From assembly GCA_002694745.1 (NCBI GenBank), contig NZMY01000050.1:373812-437811 (forward strand): 64,000 nt of DNA, in the 5' to 3' direction. A program made the position numbers and the translations under genes. The notes beneath the pieces were generated by a model that was not told where the DNA came from, searched no databases, and was given only the letters and a program-made list of their open reading frames with translations. Shown piece by piece: positions 27,664 through 36,022 of the stretch (position 1 is the first letter of the stretch; every line of letters begins with the position of its first letter). Source of the stretch: Croceicoccus sp. Its GTDB lineage: Bacteria; Pseudomonadota; Alphaproteobacteria; Sphingomonadales; Sphingomonadaceae.

Positions 27664-28302
27664 ATGGCCACGACTATGAACCGAATGGCGGGAACCGCGC
27701 GCGCCGATGCAACGCAGACGCAGCAATCGCTGAAAAGCGCGCAAACGCGGGCAAGGCTGGTCGACGCCGTCATTCGCTGCATCGTCAAATATGGTTACAA
27801 CAAGACCACGACGCCTCGCATCGCGGAAGAGGCGGGCCTGTCGCGCGGCGCGATGCTGCATCATTTCGAGAACGGCACCGCGCTGATCAAGACCACGATC
27901 ATCGAGCTGCATGAAAAGCGGCTGCGCGCATTTCGCCGCGCGTCGGACAGCGGGCACGATCCGACACATCTGGTGCAGGCCTATTGGCGGCAGGTGCAGA
28001 AACCCGGCTTCATCGCGTTTCACGAACTGGCGCTGGCAGCGCGGACCGATCCCGACCTCGCCAAGATCCTGCATCCGTTGCAGGTCGAATTTCGCGAGCG
28101 GTTCCACCAGGAAGCGGTCGAGATGTTTCCCGAATGGCGCGCCGATCCCAAGAGTTTCGACCGCGCCATGACCCTGTCACAGGTCGTGATCGAGGGGATG
28201 GCCTCGTCGAAGCTGACCGGATCGCTGGACGAGGCGATGATCGAGCCGATGCTGACGATGCTGGAAGACCAGATCCGGACGATGAAGCCGAAAGGCGGAT
28301 AG
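27664..28302 (+). CDS. TetR/AcrR family transcriptional regulator of the catabolic locus
   Basis: A 212-residue one-component regulator. The N-terminal helix-turn-helix is VIRCIVKYGYNKTTTPRIAEEAGLSRGAMLHHF (about residues 36-68); the rest is an all-helical ligand-binding domain. The only transcription factor gene in the catabolic locus, it lies centrally between divergent units. The operator at 27636 in its own promoter and eight similar sites elsewhere make it the probable regulator of the regulon. I infer repression relieved by a pathway intermediate, possibly an acyl-CoA. Start ATG at 27664 was chosen because upstream codons run through the operator. Confidence 0.92.
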   Translation: MATTMNRMAGTARADATQTQQSLKSAQTRARLVDAVIRCIVKYGYNKTTTPRIAEEAGLSRGAMLHHFENGTALIKTTIIELHEKRLRAFRRASDSGHDPTHLVQAYWRQVQKPGFIAFHELALAARTDPDLAKILHPLQVEFRERFHQEAVEMFPEWRADPKSFDRAMTLSQVVIEGMASSKLTGSLDEAMIEPMLTMLEDQIRTMKPKGG

Positions 28303-28430
28303 CGCGGCCAAACGCCGCCGCGGCGCGGACCCATGCGGCAAGGTCAATCGGCCTGCCCGGTCCCCGCCGGCAGACACAGGAGAGGACGCGAGTTGGCACA
28401 TCTGCATGAAGCCGGCACCAGGCTGCGGAC

Positions 28431-29669
28431 ATGAGCGGCCGGGGGCAAGGTCCCTTGGCGGGGGTTAAGGTCATCGATCTGACCAGCGTGCTGATGGGCC
28501 CCTATGCGACGCAGATCTTCGCCGATCTGGGCGCCGACGTCATCAAGGTGGAAAGCGAGCAGGGCGACACGACCCGCGCGCTGCCGCCGGGGCGGGAGCC
28601 GGGGCGCGGCGGGATGTTCCTGAACGTCAATCGCGGCAAGCGCAGCATCGTGCTGAACCTGAAACAGGCCGAAGCGCGCGAAGCTCTGCTGACATTGTGC
28701 CGGGATGCCGACGTATTCGTCCATTCGATGCGTGCCCGCGCGATCGAGCGGCTGGGCCTGACCTATGACGATGTGCGCGCCGTCAATCCGCGCATCATCT
28801 ATGCCAGCATGTACGGCTATGGCCGGAACGGACCCTATCGCGACCACCCTGCCTATGACGACATCGTGCAGGCCGCATCGGGCGTGGTCGACCTGCAGGC
28901 ACGGCTCTCGGGCGGTCAGCCGACCTATCTGGCCAATGTGGTGGCCGACAAGGTCAGCGGGCTGACGGGCACCTATGCCGTCATCGCCGCGCTCTATTCG
29001 CGCGAGAAGACGGGCGAGGGGCAGGAGATCGAGATCCCCATGTTCGAGACAATGGTCTCGTTCTGCTCGGTCGAGCATCTGTGCGGATCGGTGTTTCGCC
29101 CACCGCTGGGGCCGCCCGAATATGCGCGAGCGGTTTCCGCCTCGCGCCGTCCGTACGAGACGGCTGACGGCTATATCGGGGTGATGATCTACAACGACCG
29201 GCACTGGCGAAATTTCTTCGACGCCATCGGCAATCCCGAATGGTCGAAGGACCCGATCTTCGCCACCATGGAAAGCCGGACGCATAATATCACCCGCGTG
29301 CTCGACCATGTTGCCGAAACCATGCGTACCCGCGGCACCGACGAATGGGTCGCGCTGCTGCGCGAGGCGCAGATCCCCGCGACCGCGATTGCCAGCCTGC
29401 AGGACCTTCTGCATGACGAGCATCTCGAGGCCGTGGGATTCTGGCAGGACCGCGAGACCGATGCGGGGTCGCTGCGCATGCCGGGCATCCCGGTGCACTT
29501 TTCGGGCACGCCGGGATCGATCGGCGATCCGGGGCCTGCCCTAGGCGCGGACGGACGGGAGATCCTTGAGGAAGCGGGCTTCGACGCGGCCGCCATCGAA
29601 CGGCTGGTTGGCAGTGGCGGCGAGGAAGATCGAACCGCGCAGGCTGCGCGCAGCGGAGGTGTCCGATGA
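28431..29669 (+). CDS. Family III CoA-transferase (CaiB/BaiF type)
   Basis: A 412-residue CoA-transferase. The N-terminus GVKVIDLTSVLMGPYATQIFADLGADVIKVE is diagnostic of the family. The catalytic Asp is expected in HPAYDDIVQAASG. It would move CoA between acids, giving a second activation route beside the AMP ligase. The end overlaps the DUF35 gene (ATGA), and that gene overlaps the thiolase-like gene, so all three are one unit. The 128 bp after tetR contain no operator copy, so it may be read from the tetR promoter. Confidence 0.93.
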   Translation: MSGRGQGPLAGVKVIDLTSVLMGPYATQIFADLGADVIKVESEQGDTTRALPPGREPGRGGMFLNVNRGKRSIVLNLKQAEAREALLTLCRDADVFVHSMRARAIERLGLTYDDVRAVNPRIIYASMYGYGRNGPYRDHPAYDDIVQAASGVVDLQARLSGGQPTYLANVVADKVSGLTGTYAVIAALYSREKTGEGQEIEIPMFETMVSFCSVEHLCGSVFRPPLGPPEYARAVSASRRPYETADGYIGVMIYNDRHWRNFFDAIGNPEWSKDPIFATMESRTHNITRVLDHVAETMRTRGTDEWVALLREAQIPATAIASLQDLLHDEHLEAVGFWQDRETDAGSLRMPGIPVHFSGTPGSIGDPGPALGADGREILEEAGFDAAAIERLVGSGGEEDRTAQAARSGGVR

Positions 29670-30034
29670 CCGGGCCGGAACAGCAGTGGCGCGAGGCGCT
29701 GTCCGAAGGACGCCTTGTGTTCCAGCGTTCCCGTGCCAGCGGGACAGTGTTCTTTCCGCCGCGCATTACCGAACCCGGCACGGGCGATGGTGATTGGGAA
29801 TGGGTCGAAGCGCCGTCGCCGGCGACGGTCTATTCGGTCACAGTGATCCCCTCGCGAGCAGGTCGTGCGACGGCGGTGGCGCTGGTGGATTTCGACGGCG
29901 GCGGCCGGATGATGGGCAATGTCGTCGGCATCGATGCCGAAAGCGTGGCGATCGGCATGCGGGTCGATGTTTTTGTCGACCGGACGGGTGATGCGCCCCG
30001 TGTGCAGTTCGACGCAACGAGGGCGGCGCGTTGA
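29666..30034 (+). CDS. DUF35 / OB-fold domain protein, lacking zinc-ribbon cysteines
   Basis: A 122-residue protein of the DUF35 (Zn-ribbon plus OB-fold) family that partners thiolase-like proteins. The OB-fold part is clear (ATVYSVTVIPSRAG, VALVDFDGGGRMMGNVVG). In the N-terminal part, where family members have two CxxC pairs, the sequence SRASGTVFFPPRITEPG has no Cys at all, so zinc binding appears lost. It overlaps both neighbours by 4 nt. Family knowledge: DUF35 proteins form complexes with thiolase-like enzymes such as Ltp2 aldolases of steroid side-chain breakdown. Confidence 0.88.
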   Translation: MTGPEQQWREALSEGRLVFQRSRASGTVFFPPRITEPGTGDGDWEWVEAPSPATVYSVTVIPSRAGRATAVALVDFDGGGRMMGNVVGIDAESVAIGMRVDVFVDRTGDAPRVQFDATRAAR

Positions 30035-31185
30035 CCGCGGGCGCCTTCCCCCGCGCGCAATGTTCGATTGCAGGCGCCGCGACATGGGGCGTCGGCGAAG
30101 CGCCGGGCCACAGTGCCATGGAAATCGCGATGCGGTCCGCAATGGGCGCGCTCGACGATGCAGGGCTGTCGGTTGGCGATGTCGACGCGGTGTTCGGCTG
30201 CTTGCCGGGCGATCTGTTCGCGGGGCTCAGCTTTGCGGAATATCTCGGGATTTATCCGCGCTTTACCGACAATAACCGCACGGGCGGATCGTCGTTCATC
30301 AGCCATCTGATCACCGCCTGCCACGGCATCGCCGCCGGATCGTTCGAGACGGCGCTGATCGCCTATGGATCGAACCAGCGCACCGGTGGCGGTCGGCTGT
30401 CCACTCCGGCAGGCTGGAACGAATGGGACGCCATGTCCGACGGGCTGTTTCCCGTATCGGGCTATGCGCTAGCGGCGGCGCGTCACATGCACGAATATGG
30501 CACTACGCGCACGCATTTGGCCGAGGTCGCGGTCGCGGCACGCAAATGGGCGGCCGGCAATCCCGAGGCGTTCGTGCGCGATCCGCTGACCATCGAGGAT
30601 TGTCTGAACGCGCGTACGATCAGCAGCCCGTTGGGGAAATTTGATTGCTGCCTCGTCACCGATGGCGGGGCCGCCATCGTCGTGACCTCGACCGAGCGGG
30701 CGCGCGACCTTCGTGCGGCGCCCGTGCCGGTTCTGGGCGCGGCGGCGGCCACCTGGTACAATTCGGTGTCGCAAAGCGGGGATTTGACCACGACGGCCGC
30801 GGCTGAATCCGGCCCGCGCGCCTATCGCTGCGCGGGGATCGGGCTCGCCGATGTCGATGTCGTGCAATTATACGATGCGTTCACGATCAACACGATCCTG
30901 TTCCTCGAGGATCTGGGCTTTTGTCCCAAGGGCGAGGGCGGCGCCTTTGTCGCGGACGGGGCCATTGCGCCCGGCGGACGGCTGGCGGTCAACACCAATG
31001 GGGGCGGCCTCTCCTTCGGGCATCCGGGCATGTACGGCCTGTTTACCCTGATCGAAGGCGTTCGGCAGATCCGGGGCGAGGCCGCCAATCCGCTGGCCGA
31101 TGTCGATATCGCGCTGGCCCATGCCAATGGCGGCACGCTGTCGAGCCAGGCGACGGCGATTCTAGGATCGCTGGCGACGATCTAG
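30031..31185 (+). CDS. Thiolase-like protein (SCP-x/lipid-transfer type), possible retro-aldolase
   Basis: A 384-residue thiolase-superfamily protein. The thiolase nucleophile region reads NRTGGSSFISHLITACHG with no Cys at the nucleophile position. The NTNGGGLSFGHPGMYG motif is kept, and the usual C-terminal Cys motif is replaced by LAHANGGTLSSQ. This pattern, with a coupled DUF35 gene, is like Ltp2-type aldolases, which cleave beta-hydroxyacyl-CoA side chains without CoA. That function is inference. Start TTG at 30031 overlaps the DUF35 stop (TTGA). Operator 5 lies just after its stop. Confidence 0.88.
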   Translation: MTAGAFPRAQCSIAGAATWGVGEAPGHSAMEIAMRSAMGALDDAGLSVGDVDAVFGCLPGDLFAGLSFAEYLGIYPRFTDNNRTGGSSFISHLITACHGIAAGSFETALIAYGSNQRTGGGRLSTPAGWNEWDAMSDGLFPVSGYALAAARHMHEYGTTRTHLAEVAVAARKWAAGNPEAFVRDPLTIEDCLNARTISSPLGKFDCCLVTDGGAAIVVTSTERARDLRAAPVPVLGAAAATWYNSVSQSGDLTTTAAAESGPRAYRCAGIGLADVDVVQLYDAFTINTILFLEDLGFCPKGEGGAFVADGAIAPGGRLAVNTNGGGLSFGHPGMYGLFTLIEGVRQIRGEAANPLADVDIALAHANGGTLSSQATAILGSLATI

Positions 31186-31194
31186 CCAAGAAAA

Positions 31195-31212
31195 ATACAT
31201 TCCTGCTTGTTT
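31195..31212. promoter_or_regulatory. Predicted TetR operator 5 (upstream of SDR/enoyl-CoA hydratase unit)
   Basis: ATACATTCCTGCTTGTTT, one mismatch from operator 2, 10 bp after the thiolase-like stop and 97 bp before the next ATG. Confidence 0.7.
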
Positions 31213-31308
31213 TTTACCTTGCCATCCAGCATCGAGGTTTGACACGATAACCGAACCGGCGCCTTCTTTTCGAGCGTTCGGGGTGGATGCAGGTTGAGAA
31301 GGGATCCC

Positions 31309-32214
31309 ATGAACGAACCTCGGATAATCCGGCCCGATCCCAACGATCCCACTCGGCCCAAGCGCGGGCTGCACGAGGACGATCTCGCCAGTTTGCCAAC
31401 CGTCTTTCGCAGCGATCTGCTGGCCGATCACGTCATACTGATTTCCGGTGGCGGCAGCGGCATGGGCAAGGCGATGGCGTTCCTCGCCGCAAGGCTGGGC
31501 GCAACGGTGATCATCTGCGGCCGGACCGAGGAAAAGCTGGAACGCACGCGCGATGCCATTGCGGAAAAAGTCGGTCGCGAGATCCATTTCTACCCGACCA
31601 ACATCCGCGACCCCGATGCGGTGGAGGCGATGATCGCCGATGCATCCGACCGGTTCGGCGGGATCGACACGCTGGTCAATAATGCGGGCGGCCAGTTCCC
31701 GCAGGATGCCATCGATTTCAGCCGCAAGGGCTGGAACGCGGTGATCGACACCAATCTCAACGGCACGTGGTGGATGATGCAGGAGGCCGCGCAGCGCTGG
31801 CGCAAGGACGGGCGCAAGGGCCATGTCATCAATATCGTCGCCAATGTCGAACGCGGCATGCCGCAGGCGGCGCACACCTGCGCGGCGCGTGCGGGGGTGA
31901 TCTATCTGTCCAAGACCGTCGCGACCGAATGGGCACCGCACGGCATACGCGTCAATTGCATTGGCCCCGGCGTGATCGAGACCGAGGGTTTCGCCGTCTA
32001 TCCCGAGGAAGCGCTGCAGCGTTTCCACAAGGCCAACCCCATGAAAAAGCGTGGCAATGCGTGGGACGTGGCCGAGCAGGTGATGTATCTGGCATCCCCT
32101 GCCGCCGATTTCATAAACGGCGATCTGATCATCATCGATGGCGGACAGGCGCAATGGGGGGTCGTCTGGCCCGGCGGCATGCCCGACTATTTCGACGAGG
32201 GCGGGGCGGCCTGA
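31309..32214 (+). CDS. SDR of the enoyl-CoA reductase type (PECR/DECR-like)
   Basis: A 301-residue SDR with cofactor loop ISGGGSGMGKAMAF and NNAGGQFPQ. The usual catalytic Tyr-x3-Lys is replaced: the segment is AAHTCAARAGVIYLSKTVATEW, like peroxisomal trans-2-enoyl-CoA reductase and 2,4-dienoyl-CoA reductase, which also lack that Tyr. Family knowledge therefore favours NADPH-dependent reduction of an enoyl- or dienoyl-CoA rather than alcohol oxidation. AAGGG precedes the ATG at 31309. It is followed by enoyl-CoA hydratase after 4 bp. Confidence 0.9.
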   Translation: MNEPRIIRPDPNDPTRPKRGLHEDDLASLPTVFRSDLLADHVILISGGGSGMGKAMAFLAARLGATVIICGRTEEKLERTRDAIAEKVGREIHFYPTNIRDPDAVEAMIADASDRFGGIDTLVNNAGGQFPQDAIDFSRKGWNAVIDTNLNGTWWMMQEAAQRWRKDGRKGHVINIVANVERGMPQAAHTCAARAGVIYLSKTVATEWAPHGIRVNCIGPGVIETEGFAVYPEEALQRFHKANPMKKRGNAWDVAEQVMYLASPAADFINGDLIIIDGGQAQWGVVWPGGMPDYFDEGGAA

Positions 32215-32218
32215 TACC

Positions 32219-32989
32219 ATGGCAGGCCTGGTCGAGGAGCGTCGCGGAGCCATCTGCATCCTGACGATCGACCGCCCTTCGCGCGCCAATGCGCTGGACG
32301 CCGCGACCTCCGCCGCTTTGGACGAGGCAATCACCCGTGCCGAAGCCGATGAGGCCATTGGCGCGGTTCTGCTCTGCGGCGCGGGCGACAGGGCGTTCTG
32401 TTCGGGCATGGACATGAAGGAAGCGGCGCAGGCGGGCGTCGGGCAGGGCCTGATCCCCGGCCGCGGGTTCGGCGGCATTACCGAGCGGCAGCGCAGCAAG
32501 CCCCTGATAGCGGTGGTGAACGGCGCGGCGGTGGCTGGCGGGTTCGAGATCGTGCTGGCCTGCGACATGGTGTTTGCCGCTCCGCATGCGATTTTCGGCC
32601 TGAGCGAAGTGAAGCGGGGGCTGTTCGCCTATGCGGGCGGGATCCAGCGGCTTGCGCGCCAGTTGCCGCGCGCGACCGGGCTGGCGATGATCCTGACGGG
32701 TGAACCGCTTTCCGCCGAGCGGATGCACCAGCTGGGTCTGGTGACGCAGATTTTCCCCTCGGACGCGCTGCTGGAGCGCGCGATTGGCACGGTTGAGACC
32801 ATGCTGAGCCACAGTTGGGACGCGGTCGGACACGCTTTGGCGCTGTACGACGCAAGCCGCGCAATGCCCGAAGACATGGCTCTGCGTTTCGGCAGGCGGT
32901 TCGGCGATGCGACGCTGGGATCGTCCGATGGCGGCGAAGGCGTGGCTGCATTTGCCGAAGGGCGCAAAGCGAAATTCCGGCCCGATTAG
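32219..32989 (+). CDS. Enoyl-CoA hydratase/isomerase (crotonase) family protein
   Basis: A 256-residue crotonase-fold protein. The oxyanion-hole segments are CSGMDMKEAA and NGAAVAGGFEIVLACD. The position equivalent to the first hydratase catalytic Glu is within FGLSEVKRGLFAYAGGIQRL. It would hydrate or isomerise an enoyl-CoA. It lies 4 bp after the SDR and 65 bp before the next SDR, all on the plus strand, probably one transcript from the promoter at operator 5. Confidence 0.92.
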   Translation: MAGLVEERRGAICILTIDRPSRANALDAATSAALDEAITRAEADEAIGAVLLCGAGDRAFCSGMDMKEAAQAGVGQGLIPGRGFGGITERQRSKPLIAVVNGAAVAGGFEIVLACDMVFAAPHAIFGLSEVKRGLFAYAGGIQRLARQLPRATGLAMILTGEPLSAERMHQLGLVTQIFPSDALLERAIGTVETMLSHSWDAVGHALALYDASRAMPEDMALRFGRRFGDATLGSSDGGEGVAAFAEGRKAKFRPD

Positions 32990-33054
32990 GGGGCTGACGA
33001 ATCCATACCGCAATCGCGGCGATCAGACCGCATCGGATATTGAAGGAGAGAGGC

Positions 33055-33810
33055 ATGGGACGCGTAGAAGGCAAGGTGGCGCTGGTAACCGGCGGCGGAT
33101 CGGGGCTGGGGGCGGAGGCCTGCCGCGTCCTGGCGGCTGAAGGCGCGCTTGTGGTGGTGTCCGACGTCAACGAAAAGGCCGCGCAGGCGCTTGCCGACAC
33201 GATCGGCGACCGGGCCATGGCGCTGCGCCACGATGTCGCGTCGGAGGATGACTGGATCTCGGTGATGAAATCCATCGAGGACACGCACGGCCGCCTCGAC
33301 ATATTGGTCAATAATGCCGGTGTCGTACTGAACGCCGATGTCGAGGATACCTCGCTCGAGAAATATCGCTGGGTCAATTCGGTGATGAGCGACGGGGTGT
33401 TTCTGGGCTGCAAGCACGCGATCCCGCTGATGAACAAGGGCGAGGGCGGTTCCATCGTCAACATGTCCTCGACCGGCGCGCTGCTGGGCTATCCGATCTT
33501 CTTCGCCTATTCCGCCGCCAAGGGCGCGGTGCGGGCGCTGACCAAGTCGGTCGCGGTGATGTGCCAGGAAAAGGGCTATGCGATCCGTTGCAATTCGGTC
33601 CATCCCGGCGCGATCGAGACGCCGATGGTGCAGACCGCCGAAGGGCGCGAGGCCAAGGATATTCCCGCCGAGGGGATCCTGCCGCCCGGATCGCCGGGGC
33701 ATCCGCGCGATATCGCGATGATGGTGCTCTATCTGGCGTCCGACGAATCGCGTTTCGTCACCGGGGCCGAGATGGTGGTCGACAATGGCGTGACGATCCG
33801 ACCGTTCTGA
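33055..33810 (+). CDS. Short-chain dehydrogenase/reductase, classical
   Basis: A 251-residue classical SDR: VTGGGSGLGAEACRVL cofactor loop, Asp after the second beta strand (VVSDVNE), which favours NAD, NNAG, MSSTGALLG with the catalytic Ser, YSAAKGA as YxxxK, and a typical end (FVTGAEMVVDNGVTIRPF). It fits a hydroxysteroid or 3-hydroxyacyl-CoA-type dehydrogenase; substrate unknown. GAAGGAGAG precedes the ATG. Last gene of the plus-strand run, closed by a terminator. Confidence 0.93.
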   Translation: MGRVEGKVALVTGGGSGLGAEACRVLAAEGALVVVSDVNEKAAQALADTIGDRAMALRHDVASEDDWISVMKSIEDTHGRLDILVNNAGVVLNADVEDTSLEKYRWVNSVMSDGVFLGCKHAIPLMNKGEGGSIVNMSSTGALLGYPIFFAYSAAKGAVRALTKSVAVMCQEKGYAIRCNSVHPGAIETPMVQTAEGREAKDIPAEGILPPGSPGHPRDIAMMVLYLASDESRFVTGAEMVVDNGVTIRPF

Positions 33811-33833
33811 GTTTTGCCTGCCGGCAGAATCTG

Positions 33834-33870
33834 GGGGAGCCATTCCATCCGGAGTGGCTCCCCTCTTTTT
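33834..33870. terminator. Terminator between convergent SDR and Rieske 3 genes
   Basis: GGGGAGCCA and TGGCTCCCC form a 9-bp stem with a 12-nt loop, followed by TCTTTTT on the plus strand. It begins 24 nt after the SDR stop and can also act on transcripts from the right. Confidence 0.85.
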
Positions 33871-33889
33871 ACGCTAATTCTCGCCGCCG

Positions 33890-35226
33890 CTATTTCTCGC
33901 CGTCCATGTAGCGGTCGATTTCCTTGTGGAAGTGGCGCAGCCGGGCTTCCTGCTCGCTCCACAGCGGCCCGCGGAAGCCGCGCGAGCGCGCGCCCGCCTG
34001 AACGATGGGCAGTAATTCGGAATCCTGGTCCAGCACCTCGCCAAGGCCCGGAGGCTCGCCGATGCCGGTGCGCACGATTTCGGGGCGCGTCTTGCCCGAC
34101 AGGTCGGTCTGGGCCAGCCCCATCCATGCGGGCGCGGTGTAACCCGGCGCATCGACATGGCGATAGAGGATCAGCGTGTCATAGGTGAAGCGGTTCGGAT
34201 CCTGAGCATTGGGCAGGAACCGGTGCAGGACACCGCCTCTGGGTGGCAGCCGATCTGGGCGTTGGGGAACACCGAATAGACGGTCGAATCCGACAATTGC
34301 GTATCGCTGAAGCGTTCATAGTTCAGGCCGAGATCGTCCGACCGCTTGCGCTTGGCCAGCTGGACCGCGCGGCGGGTTTCCTGCGCGCTGCCGTCGAAAT
34401 CCTCGGGGTCGATGCCCGCGTCGGACAGCATCATCTTGATCCCGTCATTGACCGTTTCCTGATCGTCATAGCGCCGGCTGGGCTGCGCGAAGGGGACGAA
34501 CTGGCGGCTCATGCCATTGGGATAGAGGTCGATCTGGGTGCGGTCGTCCATCAGGCACTGGGTCTGCGGGTGAACGGCATGGAGGTGATAGGTCTCGGCA
34601 AAGGCGTCGACGCCGCCCTTCCAGTTCGCGCCCCATTCCGACTGGCGGTGCTGCACGACATACATGTCGTCGATCTGGTAAAGCTCGAGCTGCGCCTTCA
34701 GCGGTCCGAGATATTCGTCGAGCGGCATGACGTCGGGGTTCATCGAGATGAACACCAGCCCCGCCGCCGTTTCGCACCGGACCGAGGTCAGGTCGCGGTC
34801 ATGGCACAGCACTTCGGGCTGGAACGTGTTTTCGTCCGTCACCTCGCTATTCTTGCCGTCGAGGTCGAATTTCCAGCTGTGGAACGGGCAGGTAAAGCCC
34901 GACAGCGTGCTGAAATCGGCAAGCACGAGGCGACTGCCGCGGTGCGGGCAGACGTTGTAATGCGCGCGGATCACATCGTCGTCGTCGCGCACGATGATGA
35001 AGCTTTCGTCCCCGATATCGAAGCGAAACAGATCGCCGGGTTCGGCGACATCGGCGACCGGGCATGCGATCAGCCAGCTTTTCGCGAAGACCTTGTCCCA
35101 TTCCTCGCGCGCGAAATCGCGGTCGTGATCGGGGCGGTCGGTGCCGTTGTCGATTTTCGGCGACCGGTTGTTGAACGGGTGGGGCGTTCCGACGTGAATG
35201 TCCCACATTTCGGTTTCGAGTTTCAT
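33890..35226 (-). pseudogene. Rieske non-heme iron oxygenase (3), interrupted by a one-base frameshift
   Basis: The minus-strand frame from ATG 35226 (GGAGG upstream) encodes MKLETEMWDIHVGTPHPF..., with Rieske ligands CPHRGSRL and CPFHSW and a catalytic motif VDAFAETYHLHAVHPQ. It then leaves the family pattern after NAQIGCHPEAV, at about 34230, and stops at 34171. The remaining C-terminus (LHRFLPNAQDPNRFTYDTLI, VLDQDSELLPIVQAG, LRHFHKEIDRYM) continues in another frame to a stop at 33890 and aligns with the end of Rieske 2. A one-base deletion restores the match, so this is a recent disruption or a sequencing error. Confidence 0.85.
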
Positions 35227-35359
35227 GGCATCCTCCGCGCCGGTCGGTGCCGGCATCTTGCTTGCTCTGTCCGCTCGGCGCACCGGCGCGATGGCCAGTT
35301 CGCGTTTCGCCAAGGCGCTTTCACCGGAAGGCGAAACGGCGGATCGACTCCTATAAAAA

Positions 35360-35377
35360 AGACATGCATGAATGTTT
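35360..35377. promoter_or_regulatory. Predicted TetR operator 6 (divergent Rieske 3/VOC promoter region)
   Basis: AGACATGCATGAATGTTT. On the minus strand a TTGCAA hexamer precedes it and a TATA-like hexamer follows, so it fills a promoter spacer for Rieske 3. On the plus strand it is 68 bp before the VOC gene. Confidence 0.78.
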
Positions 35378-35444
35378 GCAAGTGGATTCGTTCAAGACGA
35401 GCGAACGCTTACGATAAAATGCAAACGGGAAAGGAGAGCGCGCC

Positions 35445-35978
35445 ATGAGCCGCAATTTCGGGAATGTGTTCCAGATCGCCTATGTCGTGGACGAGATAGA
35501 AAAGCACATCGATTATTGGACGCAGGTCATGGGCGTGGGGCCGTTCTTTCACTTTCCCGTGCCGCTGCCGTTCGAATGGCTGCGGGCGAACGGAACGGAT
35601 CTTGCGGTCGATGCGCCGGTCTTCAAGGCGGTGGCCGTGGCATACAGCGGCGACACGATGATCGAGCTGATCGAACCGGGTTCCGCCCCGTCGACCTATC
35701 GCGATTTCCTGGAATCGGGGAAGAGCGGCGTCCATCACCTGGGCACCTTTACCGACCGGCTGGAGGAAGAACTGGCCGCCGCGCAAAAGGCCGGGATGAA
35801 GGTGGTGCTGGAAGGCGAGCTGCCGTTCTCGCGCTTTGCCTATCTTGAGCCTGCCGACGCGAAGCCGGGCACGATCATCGAGATGATCGACGCGCGCCCG
35901 GCGATGCTGGAAACGCTGGAGAAGATCAAGCAGGCGGCGCGCGACTGGGACGGAAAGACCCGCACGGCAGAGATGTAG
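35445..35978 (+). CDS. VOC superfamily protein (glyoxalase-like)
   Basis: A 177-residue vicinal-oxygen-chelate protein: first module QIAYVVDEIEKHIDYWTQVMGVGPFF, second module GVHHLGTFTDRLEEELAAAQKAGMKV, and GTIIEMIDA carrying a likely Glu metal ligand. Same overall family as the VOC protein at 17.95 kb but clearly different in sequence. The reaction is not predictable (epimerase, lyase or dioxygenase are all possible). GGAAAGGAG precedes the ATG. It is divergent from Rieske 3 with operator 6 between, and convergent with the PQQ dehydrogenase gene. Confidence 0.87.
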   Translation: MSRNFGNVFQIAYVVDEIEKHIDYWTQVMGVGPFFHFPVPLPFEWLRANGTDLAVDAPVFKAVAVAYSGDTMIELIEPGSAPSTYRDFLESGKSGVHHLGTFTDRLEEELAAAQKAGMKVVLEGELPFSRFAYLEPADAKPGTIIEMIDARPAMLETLEKIKQAARDWDGKTRTAEM

Positions 35979-36022
35979 GGCGCGCCAGCATGTAAGCAGG
36001 GGATCGGCGGGGCGCGAACCGG

